64,000 nucleotides of DNA from Aquitalea magnusonii (lineage in GTDB: Bacteria; Pseudomonadota; Gammaproteobacteria; Burkholderiales; Chromobacteriaceae): positions 4,588,001 to 4,652,000 of the forward strand of contig NZ_AP018823.1 of the NCBI RefSeq assembly GCF_002217795.2. The letters are read 5' to 3'. Of this stretch, positions 38,223 to 48,300 are shown one piece after another. Below the pieces are notes generated by a model. It saw only the letters and a program-made list of their open reading frames with translations. It did not search any database and was not told the origin of the DNA. A program made the translations under genes and the position numbers. Each line of letters starts with the position of its first letter. Within the stretch, counting starts at the first letter, position 1.

Positions 38223-38819
38223 ATGCTGGACGATGATGATGTGGTGCTGATTACCGTGCCTGGCTGGGGTAATTCCGGGGACAAGCACTGGCAAACCCTG
38301 TGGGAGCTGACCTACCCGCTGGCGCGGCGCGTGCAGCAGCAGGACTGGCTGTACCCGGAGCGGGGGGCATGGGTGGCGGCGCTGGATGCACTGGTGCGCG
38401 ATACGCCCGGCCGCATTGTGCTGGCGGCGCACAGCCTGGGCTGTCATACCACGGTGGCCTGGCTGCGCACGGTGGATTTGGCCACGCAGCGGCGCATCAA
38501 GGGCGTGCTGTTGGTGGCACCGCCGGCCTTGCCGATTACCGAGGCAAGGGCGCGTGCCAGTGGCGAATTGCCCGACGAAGCGGCCATGCCTGCCTTTGGT
38601 GGTTTCGAACAACCTGACGCTGGCGCATTGCCGGTTCCGGCGGTGATGGTGGCCAGCCGGGATGATCTGTTTTGTGATTTCGCCACTGCCCAGTCCATGG
38701 CCGCCGGCTGGGGCGTGCGCTTGCTGGATGCCGGCAAGGCCGGTCATATGGGCAGCCATGCCGGGCTGGGAAGCTGGGCGGCAGGTCAGCAGTTGTTGCA
38801 GCGTTTCATTCTGGCCTGA
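38223..38819 (+). CDS. RBBP9/YdeN-type alpha/beta hydrolase
   Basis: 198 residues. The N-terminus ITVPGWGNSGDKHWQTLWE is typical of RBBP9/YdeN serine hydrolases. The nucleophile is Ser in LAAHSLGCHTTVAWL. The acid Asp is in VASRDDLFC and the His in GKAGHMGSHAGLG. The substrate is unknown. Two adjacent ATGs (38220, 38223) could start it; I chose the second because AAGGG is five bases before it. Confidence 0.85.
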   Translation: MLDDDDVVLITVPGWGNSGDKHWQTLWELTYPLARRVQQQDWLYPERGAWVAALDALVRDTPGRIVLAAHSLGCHTTVAWLRTVDLATQRRIKGVLLVAPPALPITEARARASGELPDEAAMPAFGGFEQPDAGALPVPAVMVASRDDLFCDFATAQSMAAGWGVRLLDAGKAGHMGSHAGLGSWAAGQQLLQRFILA

Positions 38820-38834
38820 GCTGGCCTGTGACGA

Positions 38835-38870
38835 AAAACCGCCGTCCCGGATAGCGCAGGCGGCGGTTTT
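38835..38870. terminator. bidirectional terminator between hydrolase and sseA
   Basis: AAAACCGCCG (38835-38844) pairs with CGGCGGTTTT (38861-38870) around a 16-base loop; it serves both converging genes. Confidence 0.7.
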
Positions 38871-38880
38871 GTCATGGTGG

Positions 38881-38907
38881 TAACTTAGGTAACTTAGGTA
38901 ACTTAGC
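38881..38907. repeat. three tandem 9-bp units forming three in-frame stops
   Basis: TAACTTAGG occurs three times in a row (the last copy ends in C). Read on minus, the sseA frame passes TAA GTT ACC three times, so three TAA stops stand in frame, nine bases apart. Confidence 0.9.
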
Positions 38908-39739
38908 GGGCGACCGGGCGCTCCGGGTCGCTGCACCATTCGCTCCATGAGCCCGGATACAAGCGGCTGCCGCTCAGCCCGGCATGTTCCATCGCCAGCA
39001 GATTGTGGCAGGCGGTGACGCCGGAACCGCACTGATGCACGATTTCTTCCGGGCTGGTGCCGGCCAGCACTGCCTCCCATTCGCTGCGCAAGGTCGCCGG
39101 GTCCTTGAAGCGGCCAGTGCCATCCAGATTGTGCTGGAAGAAGCGGTTGCGTGCGCCGGGGATATGGCCGCCGACCGGGTCCATGGTTTCGCCTTCGCCA
39201 CGGAAGCGTTCCGGGCTGCGGGCATCCACCACCACAAATCGCTGTTCTGTCAGGTTGGCTAGTACGTCGCCGGCTTCCACGGTTTCCACCAGGCCGGCAT
39301 TGACCGGGAAGCGGCGCGGCATATGGCGCTTCTTGTCGGTTTCCAGCGTGGCGCCGGCCTGCTGCCAGGCCTGGATGCCGCCATCCAGTACCGCTACCGC
39401 TGCATGGCCCAGCCAGCGCAGCAGCATCCAGGCGCGGGCGGCATACATGCCACCGGCGTCGTCGTAGCACACCACTTGCACATCGCCGGTGATGCCGGCG
39501 GCACCCAGATCCACCGCCAGACGTTGGCCGTCCGGCAGCGGGTGGCGGCCATTGCTGCCGGTTTTTACGCCTGACAGGTGGTAATCCAGATTGAGGTAAA
39601 GGGCACCGGGAAGATGGCCGGCCTGATAGGCGTGCAGACCGTATTCCGGGTCGGTGAGCTGAAAGCGGCAGTCCAGGATGACGGTATGTTCCGGATCTAG
39701 CTGCTGTAACTGGGCCGGGCTGATGAGGGTGGTGTACAT
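38903..39739 (-). CDS. sseA: 3-mercaptopyruvate sulfurtransferase
   Basis: 278 residues with two rhodanese domains. The catalytic loop is CGSGVTA (in VHQCGSGVTACHNLLAMEHA), which favours mercaptopyruvate over thiosulfate. Other blocks are VILDCRFQLTDPEYGLHAYQ and FVVVDARSPERFRGEGETMD. GGAG before the ATG at 39739 sets the start. Confidence 0.93.
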   Translation of the reverse strand: MYTTLISPAQLQQLDPEHTVILDCRFQLTDPEYGLHAYQAGHLPGALYLNLDYHLSGVKTGSNGRHPLPDGQRLAVDLGAAGITGDVQVVCYDDAGGMYAARAWMLLRWLGHAAVAVLDGGIQAWQQAGATLETDKKRHMPRRFPVNAGLVETVEAGDVLANLTEQRFVVVDARSPERFRGEGETMDPVGGHIPGARNRFFQHNLDGTGRFKDPATLRSEWEAVLAGTSPEEIVHQCGSGVTACHNLLAMEHAGLSGSRLYPGSWSEWCSDPERPVAR

Positions 39740-39798
39740 CGGCAACTCCTGAGTGAGTGGTGGGCAGGCTGCAAGGGCCTGCCTGTCTCGGGAGGAGC

Positions 39799-39832
39799 CG
39801 CTTACGAGCCGGCCCAGGGGCCGGCTTGAAAG
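39799..39832. other. large imperfect hairpin between HIT gene and sseA
   Basis: AGCCGGCC (39807-39814) pairs with GGCCGGCT (39819-39826), and CGCTT outside pairs with AAGCG after two mismatched bases. There is no U tract, so it may be a 5' leader structure of sseA or a weak end for the HIT transcript. Confidence 0.35.
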
Positions 39833-39932
39833 CGGTTCCGCATGTCTGCCGGTAGGTGCTGGCAACCCGGCAGGACCGCTCTAGCCTACACAGAAGCCAT
39901 GGCCGCGGGCAAGCTGGCCTGGTTGGCGGCCA

Positions 39933-40343
39933 TCAGTCTGCCTGCAGTTTTTGCAGGGCGGCACGCAGCAGGCTGGCCAGTTGCGGCAGATCATGGTTGG
40001 CACCTTCGCGCTGCGGGCTGGCCCAGATCGGGCTGGGGAAATGGGCATCATCGGCAAAGCGCGGAATTACATGCCAGTGCAGGTGGGGGACTACATTGCC
40101 CAGGCTGGCCAGGTTGATCTTGTCCGGCTGCATGACGGCGCGTACTGCTTTTTCGGTCAGGATGACCCAGTTGAGCAGGTGATGGCTGTCAGCCGGATCC
40201 AGGTCGCTCATTTCGCGCACATGTTGTTTCCAGATGACGCGGCAGAAGCCGGGATAACCCGCCTCTTCAACCAGCAATACCCACAACTGGGTATCTTCGT
40301 ACAGCAATTCACCGGCAGGCAGGGTGCAAAGCGGACAAGTCAT
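39933..40343 (-). CDS. HIT-family nucleotide-binding protein
   Basis: 136 residues. The N-terminus has a CxxC pair (MTCPLCTLP). The histidine triad is PHLHWHVIPR, with the central His as the nucleophile on nucleotide phosphoramidates. The exact substrate is unknown. Confidence 0.9.
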   Translation of the reverse strand: MTCPLCTLPAGELLYEDTQLWVLLVEEAGYPGFCRVIWKQHVREMSDLDPADSHHLLNWVILTEKAVRAVMQPDKINLASLGNVVPHLHWHVIPRFADDAHFPSPIWASPQREGANHDLPQLASLLRAALQKLQAD

Positions 40344-40512
40344 GATCAGATCGCCATATTCTGTTGATGGATGTCGCCCATTCTACCGTGCTGCCGCCTT
40401 GCAGGTTTTTTTCGTCTGTTATACTGATTCAACTGTCCACATGTTCAGTCCTGTCATGCGGGACTGCTATTCTGTACAAGACATCTCGTCGCTAACCCCC
40501 TGGAAATACTGT

Positions 40513-41820
40513 GTGAATCTGGTTCAGAACCTGATGGTGATTGCCGTACTGATTTTGATCAGTGCCTTCTTTTCCGTATCGGAAATCTCGCTGGCGGCGG
40601 CACGCAAGATCAAACTGCGGCAAATGGCCGAGGAGGGCGACGTGCGCGCCGAGCGCGTGCTGGCCTTGCAGGCGCAGCCGGGCTTGTTCTTTACCGTGGT
40701 GCAGATCGGCCTGAATGCCGTGGCCATCATGGCCGGTATCATGGGTGAAGCGGCCTTTACCCCCTATTTTGCCCAGGCACTGCATCTGGTTTTCTCCGCC
40801 GACTGGGTGGAGCGGGTCAGCTTTCTGCTGTCCTTTGTCACCGTCACGGCCTTGTTCGTGCTGTTTGCCGACCTGATGCCCAAGCGGCTGGGCATGTCGG
40901 CACCGGAGCAGATTGCGGTGCGCGTGGTGCGGCCGATGCAGGCCTGCGTGCGGCTGTTCATGCCCTTGGTGTGGTTGTTCAACAGCCTGGCCAATGCCTT
41001 GTTCCGCCTGTTTGGCCTGCCCACGGCGCGGCCGGACGACCTGACGCCGGACGATATCGTGGCGATGATGGAAGCCGGGGCCGAGGCCGGGGTATTGCAG
41101 GAGCAGGAACATCACCTGATCGAAAACGTGTTCGAGCTGGAAAGCCGCACCGTGCCGTCGTCGATGACCGCACGCGAAAGCGTGGTGTATTTCACCCTGC
41201 AGGAAGAGGAAGCCAGCATCAAGCGCAAGATTGCCGACAGCCCGCATGCCAAGTATCTGGTGTGTGACGGCGTGGTGGATGCTGTCGTTGGCTATGTGGA
41301 TTCCAAGGACATCCTGACCCGGCTGGTGAACCAGCAAAGCGTGTCGATCAAGCGTGAGCTGACCATCCGCAATGTGCTGATCATCCCCGACAGCCTGACC
41401 CTGTCCGAGCTGCTGGAGCGCTTCAAGGCCTCGCGCGAGGACTTTGCCGTGGTGATGAACGAGTACGCGCTGGTGGTGGGCATCATCACGCTGAACGACG
41501 TGATGAGCACGGTGATGGGCGACCTGGTGTCGCAAAGCCAGGAAGACCAGATCGTGCAGCGCGATGCCGACAGTTGGCTGGTGGACGGTGCCTCCCCGGT
41601 GGAGGACGTATTGCGCGCGCTGGATATCGATGGCTTCCCGGATGACGAGAACTACGAAACCATTGCCGGTTTCATGATGTATATGCTGCGCAAGATTCCC
41701 AAGCGTACCGACCATGTTGAGTACGCCGGCTACAAGTTTGAAGTGGTGGACATCGACAATTACCGTATCGACCAGCTGCTGGTCACCCGCGTGCAGGCAC
41801 CGGCTCCGGCTGCGGGCTGA
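40513..41820 (+). CDS. CNNM/CorC-type transporter with CBS domains
   Basis: 435 residues. An N-terminal CNNM membrane domain (VLILISAFFSVSEISLAAAR) has four helices. It is followed by two CBS domains (from PSSMTARESVVYF to GIITLNDVMSTVM) and a C-terminal CorC_HlyC domain (ASPVEDVLRALDIDGFPDDE). Homologues are annotated as hemolysin-like or YtfL and are linked to magnesium or polyamine handling. The GTG at 40513 is likely the start; ATG at 40534 is possible. A longer frame upstream is not conserved in style. Confidence 0.85.
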   Translation: MNLVQNLMVIAVLILISAFFSVSEISLAAARKIKLRQMAEEGDVRAERVLALQAQPGLFFTVVQIGLNAVAIMAGIMGEAAFTPYFAQALHLVFSADWVERVSFLLSFVTVTALFVLFADLMPKRLGMSAPEQIAVRVVRPMQACVRLFMPLVWLFNSLANALFRLFGLPTARPDDLTPDDIVAMMEAGAEAGVLQEQEHHLIENVFELESRTVPSSMTARESVVYFTLQEEEASIKRKIADSPHAKYLVCDGVVDAVVGYVDSKDILTRLVNQQSVSIKRELTIRNVLIIPDSLTLSELLERFKASREDFAVVMNEYALVVGIITLNDVMSTVMGDLVSQSQEDQIVQRDADSWLVDGASPVEDVLRALDIDGFPDDENYETIAGFMMYMLRKIPKRTDHVEYAGYKFEVVDIDNYRIDQLLVTRVQAPAPAAG

Positions 41821-41825
41821 GGCGG

Positions 41826-41865
41826 TTACGAGCGCTTACACGGCCTTACAAGAGTCTCACAGACG
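41826..41865 (+). promoter_or_regulatory. 10-bp phased direct repeats upstream of the acid-shock gene
   Basis: Three TTAC-headed units, TTACGAGCGC (41826), TTACACGGCC (41836) and TTACAAGAGT (41846), repeat exactly every 10 bp. A weaker fourth, CTCACAGACG, is at 41856. Two TACA elements are six bases apart (41837, 41847), the spacing of the E. coli RstA box in front of asr. A -10-like TAAGAT stands at 41883. Confidence 0.6.
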
Positions 41866-41956
41866 CGCAGCTCTGCCCTCCCTAAGATGCAGTTCATGGA
41901 GACAGCAAACACGCTGTCCCCGCAACCCAACAAAGTCGCCTTACGGGAGAATGACC

Positions 41957-42247
41957 ATGAAAAAGATCGCCGCCCTTGCCCTTGCCGCCGTGTTTGGTCT
42001 GGCTTCCGCTGCCGGTTTTGCTGCCGATGCCTCCGCCCCGGCTGCCAAGCCTGCGGTAGCTGCGCCGGCCAAGGCTCATGCCAAGGCGCATCACGCCAAG
42101 AAAAAACATCATCAGGTGAAGAAGGCCCGCAAGGCCGCTTCGGCACCTGCCGCACAAAAGGCGCAAGCTGCCAAAAAGCATGTGAACAAGCATCACCACC
42201 GCCATGCGGTGAAGCATCATCACAAGATTGCCCATAAACAGCATTAA
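41957..42247 (+). CDS. Asr-like acid-shock protein, periplasmic
   Basis: 96 residues. Signal peptide MKKIAALALAAVFGLASA with cleavage near AGFAAD. The mature part is Ala/Lys/His-rich with the block APAAQKAQAAKKHVNKHH, close to the AQKAQAAKKHHK repeat of E. coli Asr. In E. coli Asr is induced at low pH and may buffer the periplasm. GGGAGA is six bases before this ATG. A GCAA-loop terminator follows. The composition alone can mislead, but the shared AQKAQAAKKH block is specific. Confidence 0.72.
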   Translation: MKKIAALALAAVFGLASAAGFAADASAPAAKPAVAAPAKAHAKAHHAKKKHHQVKKARKAASAPAAQKAQAAKKHVNKHHHRHAVKHHHKIAHKQH

Positions 42248-42294
42248 TAGCCGCACAGCGGCAGCTCACTCGCAGTATGTAGTGCTCAAGCAAG

Positions 42295-42318
42295 AGGAGG
42301 CGCAAGCCTCCTTTTGCT
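42295..42318 (+). terminator. terminator after the acid-shock gene
   Basis: AGGAGGC (42295-42301), tetraloop GCAA, GCCTCCT (42306-42312), then a T run. Confidence 0.88.
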
Positions 42319-42436
42319 TTTGGCTAGTCCGGAATTACCGGTCTGATCTGGCGCAATATCCGGTCAGACAGCCGGTAATGCCCATGTCATTGCGTGGCAT
42401 CATGCTGGCTCTGCCAACACGAGGCCGGACCGGCTG

Positions 42437-43189
42437 ATGCTGACACTCTATCAATTTCCCTTTTCCCATTTCTGCGAAAAAGTCTGCTGGGCGCTGGATG
42501 CCAAGCAACAGCCCTACCGGGTGGTGAATCTGCTACCTGCGCTGCATCTGCTATGGAGCAAGCGGCTGGCGCGGGAAACGTGCCTGCCGATTCTGTGTGA
42601 TGGGCCGTATATCGTGCAGGATTCGTCCGCCATCATCGACTACCTGGATCTGCGCTGGCCGCAGTATGGCCTGACGCCGGTCGCCGAAGCGCAGGCCAGG
42701 CGGGCACGGGAGTGGGAGCATTGGCTGGGCGAGGAAATCGGCGTGCCCCTGCGCTTGTGGTTCTATTCTCACGTACTGCGCCAGCGTCAGTACGCGATGG
42801 CTTTTTTGCTACGTGGTGCGTCGCGTGGCCAGGGACTGGTGTTTCAGGCACTGTTCGGCCTGATCCGCCACGCCATGTTTTACAAGATGCGGATCAACCC
42901 GCAGAGCGCTGTCGCCGCCTTGCCACAGTTGGAACGGGCGCTGGATACGCTGCAGGCCGCCTTGCAAGGGCGGGATTATCTGGTGGGGGATGCCTTCAGC
43001 CGGGCCGATCTGACTGCCGCTTCCCTGCTGTGGCCGATGCTGCCGTGGCATGGGGATGAGACGGCGATGCAGGCCTGCCTGCCCGAGGTGATCAGGCAAT
43101 GGCGGCAGGGCTTCACGCAGCGCCCGCTGTATGGCTGGCTGCAGCGCACCTACCGTCTGCATCGCCCGGTGTCTTGCATTCAGCCATGA
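42437..43189 (+). CDS. glutathione S-transferase family protein
   Basis: 250 residues. The N-terminal thioredoxin-like half begins LTLYQFPFSHFCEKVCWALD, with the Ser or Cys that usually contacts glutathione, and VQDSSAIIDYLDLRW is the gamma-Glu-binding SNAIxxYL-type motif. The C-terminal half is helical (DYLVGDAFSRADLTAASLLW). Substrate unknown. Confidence 0.88.
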   Translation: MLTLYQFPFSHFCEKVCWALDAKQQPYRVVNLLPALHLLWSKRLARETCLPILCDGPYIVQDSSAIIDYLDLRWPQYGLTPVAEAQARRAREWEHWLGEEIGVPLRLWFYSHVLRQRQYAMAFLLRGASRGQGLVFQALFGLIRHAMFYKMRINPQSAVAALPQLERALDTLQAALQGRDYLVGDAFSRADLTAASLLWPMLPWHGDETAMQACLPEVIRQWRQGFTQRPLYGWLQRTYRLHRPVSCIQP

Positions 43190-43222
43190 AAAAACCGCAG
43201 GCCGTAACGTAGCCTGCGGTTT
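43189..43222 (-). terminator. terminator of the FAD/Fe-S oxidoreductase gene
   Basis: AAACCGCAGGC (43192-43202) pairs with GCCTGCGGTTT (43212-43222), and on minus a T run follows. It also sits at the end of the convergent GST gene. Confidence 0.8.
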
Positions 43223-43246
43223 GTAGGGTAATACCAGGGTGATGGT

Positions 43247-46200
43247 TTACAGCAGCACGCGTTCAATACCGCCGTTGCGGGCTTTTTCCACGTAGTCCTT
43301 CATCCAGTTCTTGCCCAGGATGTGCTTGGCCATTTCCACCACGATGTAGTCGGCTTCGGTGCCGGTATCCGGGCTGTAGCGCGACAGGCCCTGCAGGCAG
43401 GACGGGCAGGAAGTCAGAATCTTCACCGGCTGTTCGGTCGCACCGATCTTGGCCAGATCCTTGTTGATTTCCTCTTCCTTGCGCGAGCGCACCTGGGTGG
43501 CAATGTCCGGGCGGCTGGCGGCAAAGGTGCCGGATTCGCCGCAGCAACGGTCACTGAGGGTCACGCCGCCGCCCAGCAGCTTGTTGGCTACATCCAGCGG
43601 CTGGTAGGCCTTCATCGGGGTGTGGCAGGGGTCGTGGTACATATACTTCTGACCACCGATGCCTTCCAGCTTCAGGCCTTTTTCCATCAGGTATTCATGG
43701 ATGTCGATGATGCGGCAGCCCGGGAATATGTCCTCGAAGCGGTATTTGGCCAGTTGGTCGTAGCAGGTGCCACAGCTCACCACCACGGTCTTGATGTCCA
43801 GATAGTTCAGCGTGTTGGCCAGACGGTGGAACAGCACGCGGTTTTCCGTGGTGATGGCCTCGCCCTTGTCGGCGTAACCTGCCGACGTTTGCGGGTAGCC
43901 GCAGCACAGATAGCCCGGCGGCAGCACGGTCTGGGTGCCCACATGCCACAGCATGGCCTGGGTGGCAAGGCCCACCTGGCTGAACAGGCGTTCCGAGCCG
44001 CAGCCGGGGAAGTAGAACACCGCTTCGGCATCTTCCGCCACTTGCGGGTTGCGGATGACCGGCACCACATTGGCATCCTCCACATCCAGCAGCGCGCGGG
44101 CGGTTTTCTTGGGCAGGCCGCCTGGCATCGGCTTGTTGATGAAGTGGATCACCTGCTGCTTGATCGGTGCCTTGCCGACGGTGGACGGTGGCTGCTTGGT
44201 TTGTCCGCCGGTCAGGTGCAGCTTCTTGCCCACGCTGTAACCCAGACGTTGTGCCTTGTAGGCAAAACCGACCAGGCCGCCACGGATGGCCTTGATGGTG
44301 GCCGGGTCCTTGACGGTGAGGAAGGCCATGCCCAGCGCAGTGCCGGGGTTGAAGCGTTTGTTGCCGGTTTTGCGCAGGAAGTTGCGCATGGCGACCGAGA
44401 CATCGCCGAAGTCGATCTTCACCGGACAGGGTTTCACGCAGCGGTGGCATACCGTGCAGTGGTCGGCCACATCGGACAGCTCGTCAAAATGCTTCAGGCT
44501 GACGCCACGGCGGGTCTGTTCTTCGTACAGGAAGGCCTCGGTCAGCAGGCCGACGCCCAGAATCTTGTTGCGCGGGCTGTACAGCAGGTTGGCGCGCGGC
44601 ACGTGGGTGGAGCACACCGGTTTGCACTTGCCGCAACGCAGGCAGTCCTTGACGCTGTTGGAAATGGCACCGATGTCGGATTGCTCCAGAATCAGCGATT
44701 CCGCACCCAGCAGCGAGAAGGACGGGGTGTAGGCCATGGTGAGGTCGGCACCGGGCAACAGCTTGCCGCGGTTGAAATGACCCTTGGGGTCCACGCGTTG
44801 CTTGTAGGCGCGGAAGGGGGCGATTTCTTCTTCGGTGAGGAATTCCAGCTTGGTAATGCCGATGCCGTGCTCGCCGGAAATCACGCCGTTCAGGCTGCGT
44901 GCCAGTTCCATGATGCGTGCCACCGCCTTGTGCGCGGTTTGCAGCATGTCGTAGTCGTCGGAGTTGACCGGCAGGTTGGTATGCACATTACCGTCACCGG
45001 CATGCATGTGCAGCGCCACGAACACGCGGCCACGCAGCACTTTCTGGTGCAGTGCATGCACGGCGTCCAGAATCGGTGCGTCGGCCTTGCCGGAGAACAG
45101 GTTTTCCAGATCGTTCAGCAATTCGTCCTTCCAGCTGACACGCAGCTGGAAATCGCGCATGGCGATGAACACGCTGGACGGGTTGGCGTTGGCATCCACC
45201 AGCGGTGCCTCCGGCCACAGCGCGCGGTACTGGGCAAACGGCGCATCCAGATTGTCCAGCAGCCACTGCCAGCGCTGACGCAGGGCGGAAATCAGCTCCA
45301 GTGCGGAGCTGCGACGCTCGCCAATGATTTCGTCGGCCGAAACGGTACCGCCTTCGGTATCCACCGGCAGGCGGCCCTGGAAGTATTCGCTCAGTGTATC
45401 CAGCAGGCGCAGCTTGTTGGCGACGGACAATTCGATATTGATGCGCTCGATGCCGTCGGAGTAATCGCCCAGGCGCGGCAGCGGAATCACCACGTCTTCG
45501 TTGATCTTGAAGGCATTGGTATGGCGCGAGATGGCGGCAGTGCGCGAGCGGTCCAGCCAGAATTTCTTGCGCGCTTCGGCCGTAACGGCAATAAAGCCTT
45601 CGCCGGTACGGGCATTGGCGAAACGCACCACCTGGCTGGCGGCCTCGGCCACGGCGTTTTCATCGTCGCAGACAATATCGGCCAGCAGGACCATTTTTGG
45701 TCTGCCCTTGCTCTTGGCCTTGGTGGCATAGCCCACGGCACGCACATAGCGCCAGTCCAGATGTTCCAGACCGGCCAGTTGCACGCCTGCCGCATGGCCG
45801 GCACCACCGGGCTTGAAGTAGTCGGTGATTTCGACAATGGCCGGCGTAGCCTGGGCCACGGTGCCGAAGAATTCCAGACACACGGTGCGGGTGTGCGCCG
45901 GCATGCGGTGCAGCACGAAGCGGGCGCTGGTGATGATACCGTCGGTGCCTTCTTTCTGCACGCCGGGCAGGCCGGCCAGGAATTTGTCGGTCACGTCCTT
46001 GCCCAGGCCGACTTTACGGAAAGTGGGGCCGGGGATGTCCAGCTGCTCGGTGGACAGGACGGTCTTGTCGTCTTCCTTGTAACGGGTGATGCGGAAGCTG
46101 GCCACGTCCACGTCGTGGATCTTGCCGTAGTTGTGGCCGATCCGTTCGATAAACATCCAGTTACCGTTCGGGTCCACCATTTTCCAGCTGGCCAGATTGT

Positions 46201-47089
46201 CCAGCGCAGTCCCCCACAGCAGGGCTTTCTTGCCGCCGGCATTCATGGCGACATTACCGCCGATACAGGAGGCTTCAGCCGAGGTGGGGTCCACGGCAAA
46301 CACCAGGCCGGCAGCACTGGCCGCCTCGGCCACGCGGGCGGTGACCACACCGGCACCGCACTGGATGGTGGCGCGCTGGCCATCCAGGCCGGGCAGGGCG
46401 ATGTATTCCACGCCGTTGTGCTGCACCAGCTTTTCGGTGTTGATCACGGCGCTGCGGCGGTCCAGCGGTACGGCTCCGCCGGTATAACCGGTACCACCGC
46501 CACGCGGTATGATGGTCAGTTCCAGTTCGATCAGCGCCCGCACCAGCGGCGCGATTTCTTCTTCGGTATCCGGCGACAGCACCACGAAGGGGTATTCCAC
46601 GCGCCAGTCGGTGGCGTCGGTCACGTGCGACACACGGGCAAGGCCATCAAACAGGATGTTGTCACGGCGGGTGTGGCGGCTGAGCTTTTTCAGGATGGCC
46701 TGACGCAGTTCGCGGGTTTCGGCAAATTGCTGCTCGAAGGCGTTCACCGCCTGGCGGGCGGCGGCAATCAGTTGACCCACCTTGTCATTGCCTTCGCGGC
46801 GTTTTTCCACTTCCTGCAGGCGATGGTGCATGGCTTCCACCAGGGCCGACAGGCGCTTGGGGTTGTCCAGCAGGTCGTCTACCAGGTAGGGGTTACGGTC
46901 CACCACCCAGATATCCCCCAGCACTTCAAACAACATGCGGGCAGAACGGCCGGTTTTGCGCTCGCTGCGCAACTCTTCCAGCAGCGCCCACATGGGTGCG
47001 CCCAGAAGCCGGATGAAGATTTCCCGGTCCGAATACGATGTGTAGTTATAGGGGATCTCGCGGAGACGCTGATGGGTGCTGGTGGTCAT
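43247..47089 (-). CDS. large FAD-linked oxidase fused to Fe-S/CCG heterodisulfide-type domains
   Basis: 1280 residues. An N-terminal segment of about 170 residues (DUF3683 type) leads into an FAD-binding PCMH oxidase domain ([20 protein letters not shown]) with the C-terminal D-lactate/glycolate oxidase part ([40 protein letters not shown]). Two 4Fe-4S motifs follow: [11 protein letters not shown] and [11 protein letters not shown]. Two CCG domains end the protein ([25 protein letters not shown], and [10 protein letters not shown] with CCGESGTFA). The build is that of a quinone-linked 2-hydroxyacid dehydrogenase, probably D-lactate-like; the true substrate is unknown. Confidence 0.92.
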   Translation of the reverse strand: MTTSTHQRLREIPYNYTSYSDREIFIRLLGAPMWALLEELRSERKTGRSARMLFEVLGDIWVVDRNPYLVDDLLDNPKRLSALVEAMHHRLQEVEKRREGNDKVGQLIAAARQAVNAFEQQFAETRELRQAILKKLSRHTRRDNILFDGLARVSHVTDATDWRVEYPFVVLSPDTEEEIAPLVRALIELELTIIPRGGGTGYTGGAVPLDRRSAVINTEKLVQHNGVEYIALPGLDGQRATIQCGAGVVTARVAEAASAAGLVFAVDPTSAEASCIGGNVAMNAGGKKALLWGTALDNLASWKMVDPNGNWMFIERIGHNYGKIHDVDVASFRITRYKEDDKTVLSTEQLDIPGPTFRKVGLGKDVTDKFLAGLPGVQKEGTDGIITSARFVLHRMPAHTRTVCLEFFGTVAQATPAIVEITDYFKPGGAGHAAGVQLAGLEHLDWRYVRAVGYATKAKSKGRPKMVLLADIVCDDENAVAEAASQVVRFANARTGEGFIAVTAEARKKFWLDRSRTAAISRHTNAFKINEDVVIPLPRLGDYSDGIERINIELSVANKLRLLDTLSEYFQGRLPVDTEGGTVSADEIIGERRSSALELISALRQRWQWLLDNLDAPFAQYRALWPEAPLVDANANPSSVFIAMRDFQLRVSWKDELLNDLENLFSGKADAPILDAVHALHQKVLRGRVFVALHMHAGDGNVHTNLPVNSDDYDMLQTAHKAVARIMELARSLNGVISGEHGIGITKLEFLTEEEIAPFRAYKQRVDPKGHFNRGKLLPGADLTMAYTPSFSLLGAESLILEQSDIGAISNSVKDCLRCGKCKPVCSTHVPRANLLYSPRNKILGVGLLTEAFLYEEQTRRGVSLKHFDELSDVADHCTVCHRCVKPCPVKIDFGDVSVAMRNFLRKTGNKRFNPGTALGMAFLTVKDPATIKAIRGGLVGFAYKAQRLGYSVGKKLHLTGGQTKQPPSTVGKAPIKQQVIHFINKPMPGGLPKKTARALLDVEDANVVPVIRNPQVAEDAEAVFYFPGCGSERLFSQVGLATQAMLWHVGTQTVLPPGYLCCGYPQTSAGYADKGEAITTENRVLFHRLANTLNYLDIKTVVVSCGTCYDQLAKYRFEDIFPGCRIIDIHEYLMEKGLKLEGIGGQKYMYHDPCHTPMKAYQPLDVANKLLGGGVTLSDRCCGESGTFAASRPDIATQVRSRKEEEINKDLAKIGATEQPVKILTSCPSCLQGLSRYSPDTGTEADYIVVEMAKHILGKNWMKDYVEKARNGGIERVLL

Positions 47090-47261
47090 GGTCCGTGCTG
47101 CTGTAATTGTTTGAATACATTAGCGGCTAGTTTAGCCCAATTGCTGCGTTGCGAAAAATGCCGTTCACGTCATTTTTACATTTTGATATAAAGATACCGA
47201 CCTGTTCTGGATGTTGTCCGACAAAACAGGCCCGTCCGCCTTAAGGTATTGCCACAAAAGG

Positions 47262-47287
47262 AAAAGCCCCTGTTGTTAGCAGGGGCT
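47262..47287 (-). terminator. terminator after pdxA
   Basis: AGCCCCTG (47265-47272) pairs with CAGGGGCT (47280-47287); on minus TTTTC follows. It is 21 bases past the pdxA stop. Confidence 0.8.
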
Positions 47288-47307
47288 GTGGTGTTTTGGC
47301 GGCAGTT

Positions 47308-48297
47308 TCACGGCTGTGTGGCAGCCAGCTGTGCAGCCAGACGCACGGCCTCAAACAGACTGCCCGGATCGGCCCGGCCAGTGCCAGCCAGGTCCAGCGC
47401 CGTGCCATGGTCCACCGAGGTGCGGATGATGGGCAGGCCCAGCGTGATGTTGATGCCGGCCCCGAAGCTGGCGTGCTTGAGCACCGGCAGGCCCTGGTCG
47501 TGGTACATGGCCAGTACCGCATCAGCCGTGGCCAGCTTGTCCGGGTTGAACAGGGTATCCGCCGGTAACGGGCCGATCAGCTGCATGCCTTCGGCGCGCA
47601 ACTGTTGCAATACCGGTTCGATGACGTCGATTTCCTCACGTCCCATGTGGCCGGATTCCCCGGCATGCGGATTGAGGCCCGCCACCAGGATGCGTGGATT
47701 CTGCAGCCCGAACTTGTGCTGCAAATCGCCATGCAGGATGCGGATGACGGCTTCCAGCTCCGGCTTGGTGATGGCGTCGGCCACGGCACGCAGCGGCAGG
47801 TGGGTAGTGACCAGCGCCACCCGCATGCCGGCCCCGGCCAGCATCATCACCACGCGTGGTGTGGCGGTGTGTTCCGCCAGATATTCGGTATGGCCGCTGA
47901 AGGGGACACCGGCATCGTTGATGACGCCCTTGTGGACCGGGGCGGTCACCATGCCGGCAAATTCGCCGGACAGGCAGCCGGCAATGGCTGCATCCAGCGT
48001 ATCCAGCACGTAACGGCCATTGGCCGCATCCAGCACACCGGGTGTCACCGGCGCTGCCAGCGGCACATGCAGCACTTCCAGCGTACCGGCCAGCGGTGCT
48101 GGCCGGCCCGGCTGGTAGGGCTGGAACGACAGTTGCTGCAGACCCAGCAGCGCAGCGCGCTGTTGCAGCAGCGACAGATCGGCAATCACCACCAGCCGTG
48201 CCGCATCCTGCCAGTCTGCCAGTTGCAGTACCAGGTCAGGGCCGATGCCGGCGGGTTCTCCGGCAGTGATGGCAAGCAGGGGGCGGGTATCTGTCAT
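47308..48297 (-). CDS. pdxA: 4-hydroxythreonine-4-phosphate dehydrogenase
   Basis: 329 residues. An NAD-dependent enzyme of pyridoxal phosphate synthesis. Blocks are [50 protein letters not shown] and [10 protein letters not shown] with metal-binding His. It starts three bases after surA and is the last gene of the lptD-surA-pdxA unit. Confidence 0.96.
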   Translation of the reverse strand: MTDTRPLLAITAGEPAGIGPDLVLQLADWQDAARLVVIADLSLLQQRAALLGLQQLSFQPYQPGRPAPLAGTLEVLHVPLAAPVTPGVLDAANGRYVLDTLDAAIAGCLSGEFAGMVTAPVHKGVINDAGVPFSGHTEYLAEHTATPRVVMMLAGAGMRVALVTTHLPLRAVADAITKPELEAVIRILHGDLQHKFGLQNPRILVAGLNPHAGESGHMGREEIDVIEPVLQQLRAEGMQLIGPLPADTLFNPDKLATADAVLAMYHDQGLPVLKHASFGAGINITLGLPIIRTSVDHGTALDLAGTGRADPGSLFEAVRLAAQLAATQP

Positions 48298-48300
48298 GGC

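Noticed and set aside
41957..42247. Histone H1-like DNA-binding protein
   Set aside because: Lys/Ala/His composition would fit, but a clear signal peptide and the AQKAQAAKKH block point to a periplasmic Asr-like protein.
43322..47191. A 1289-codon open frame antisense to the FAD/Fe-S oxidoreductase
   Set aside because: It mirrors the real gene in GC-rich DNA, has repetitive low-complexity His/Gln/Ala composition and no recognisable domain, while the minus-strand frame has complete catalytic motifs.
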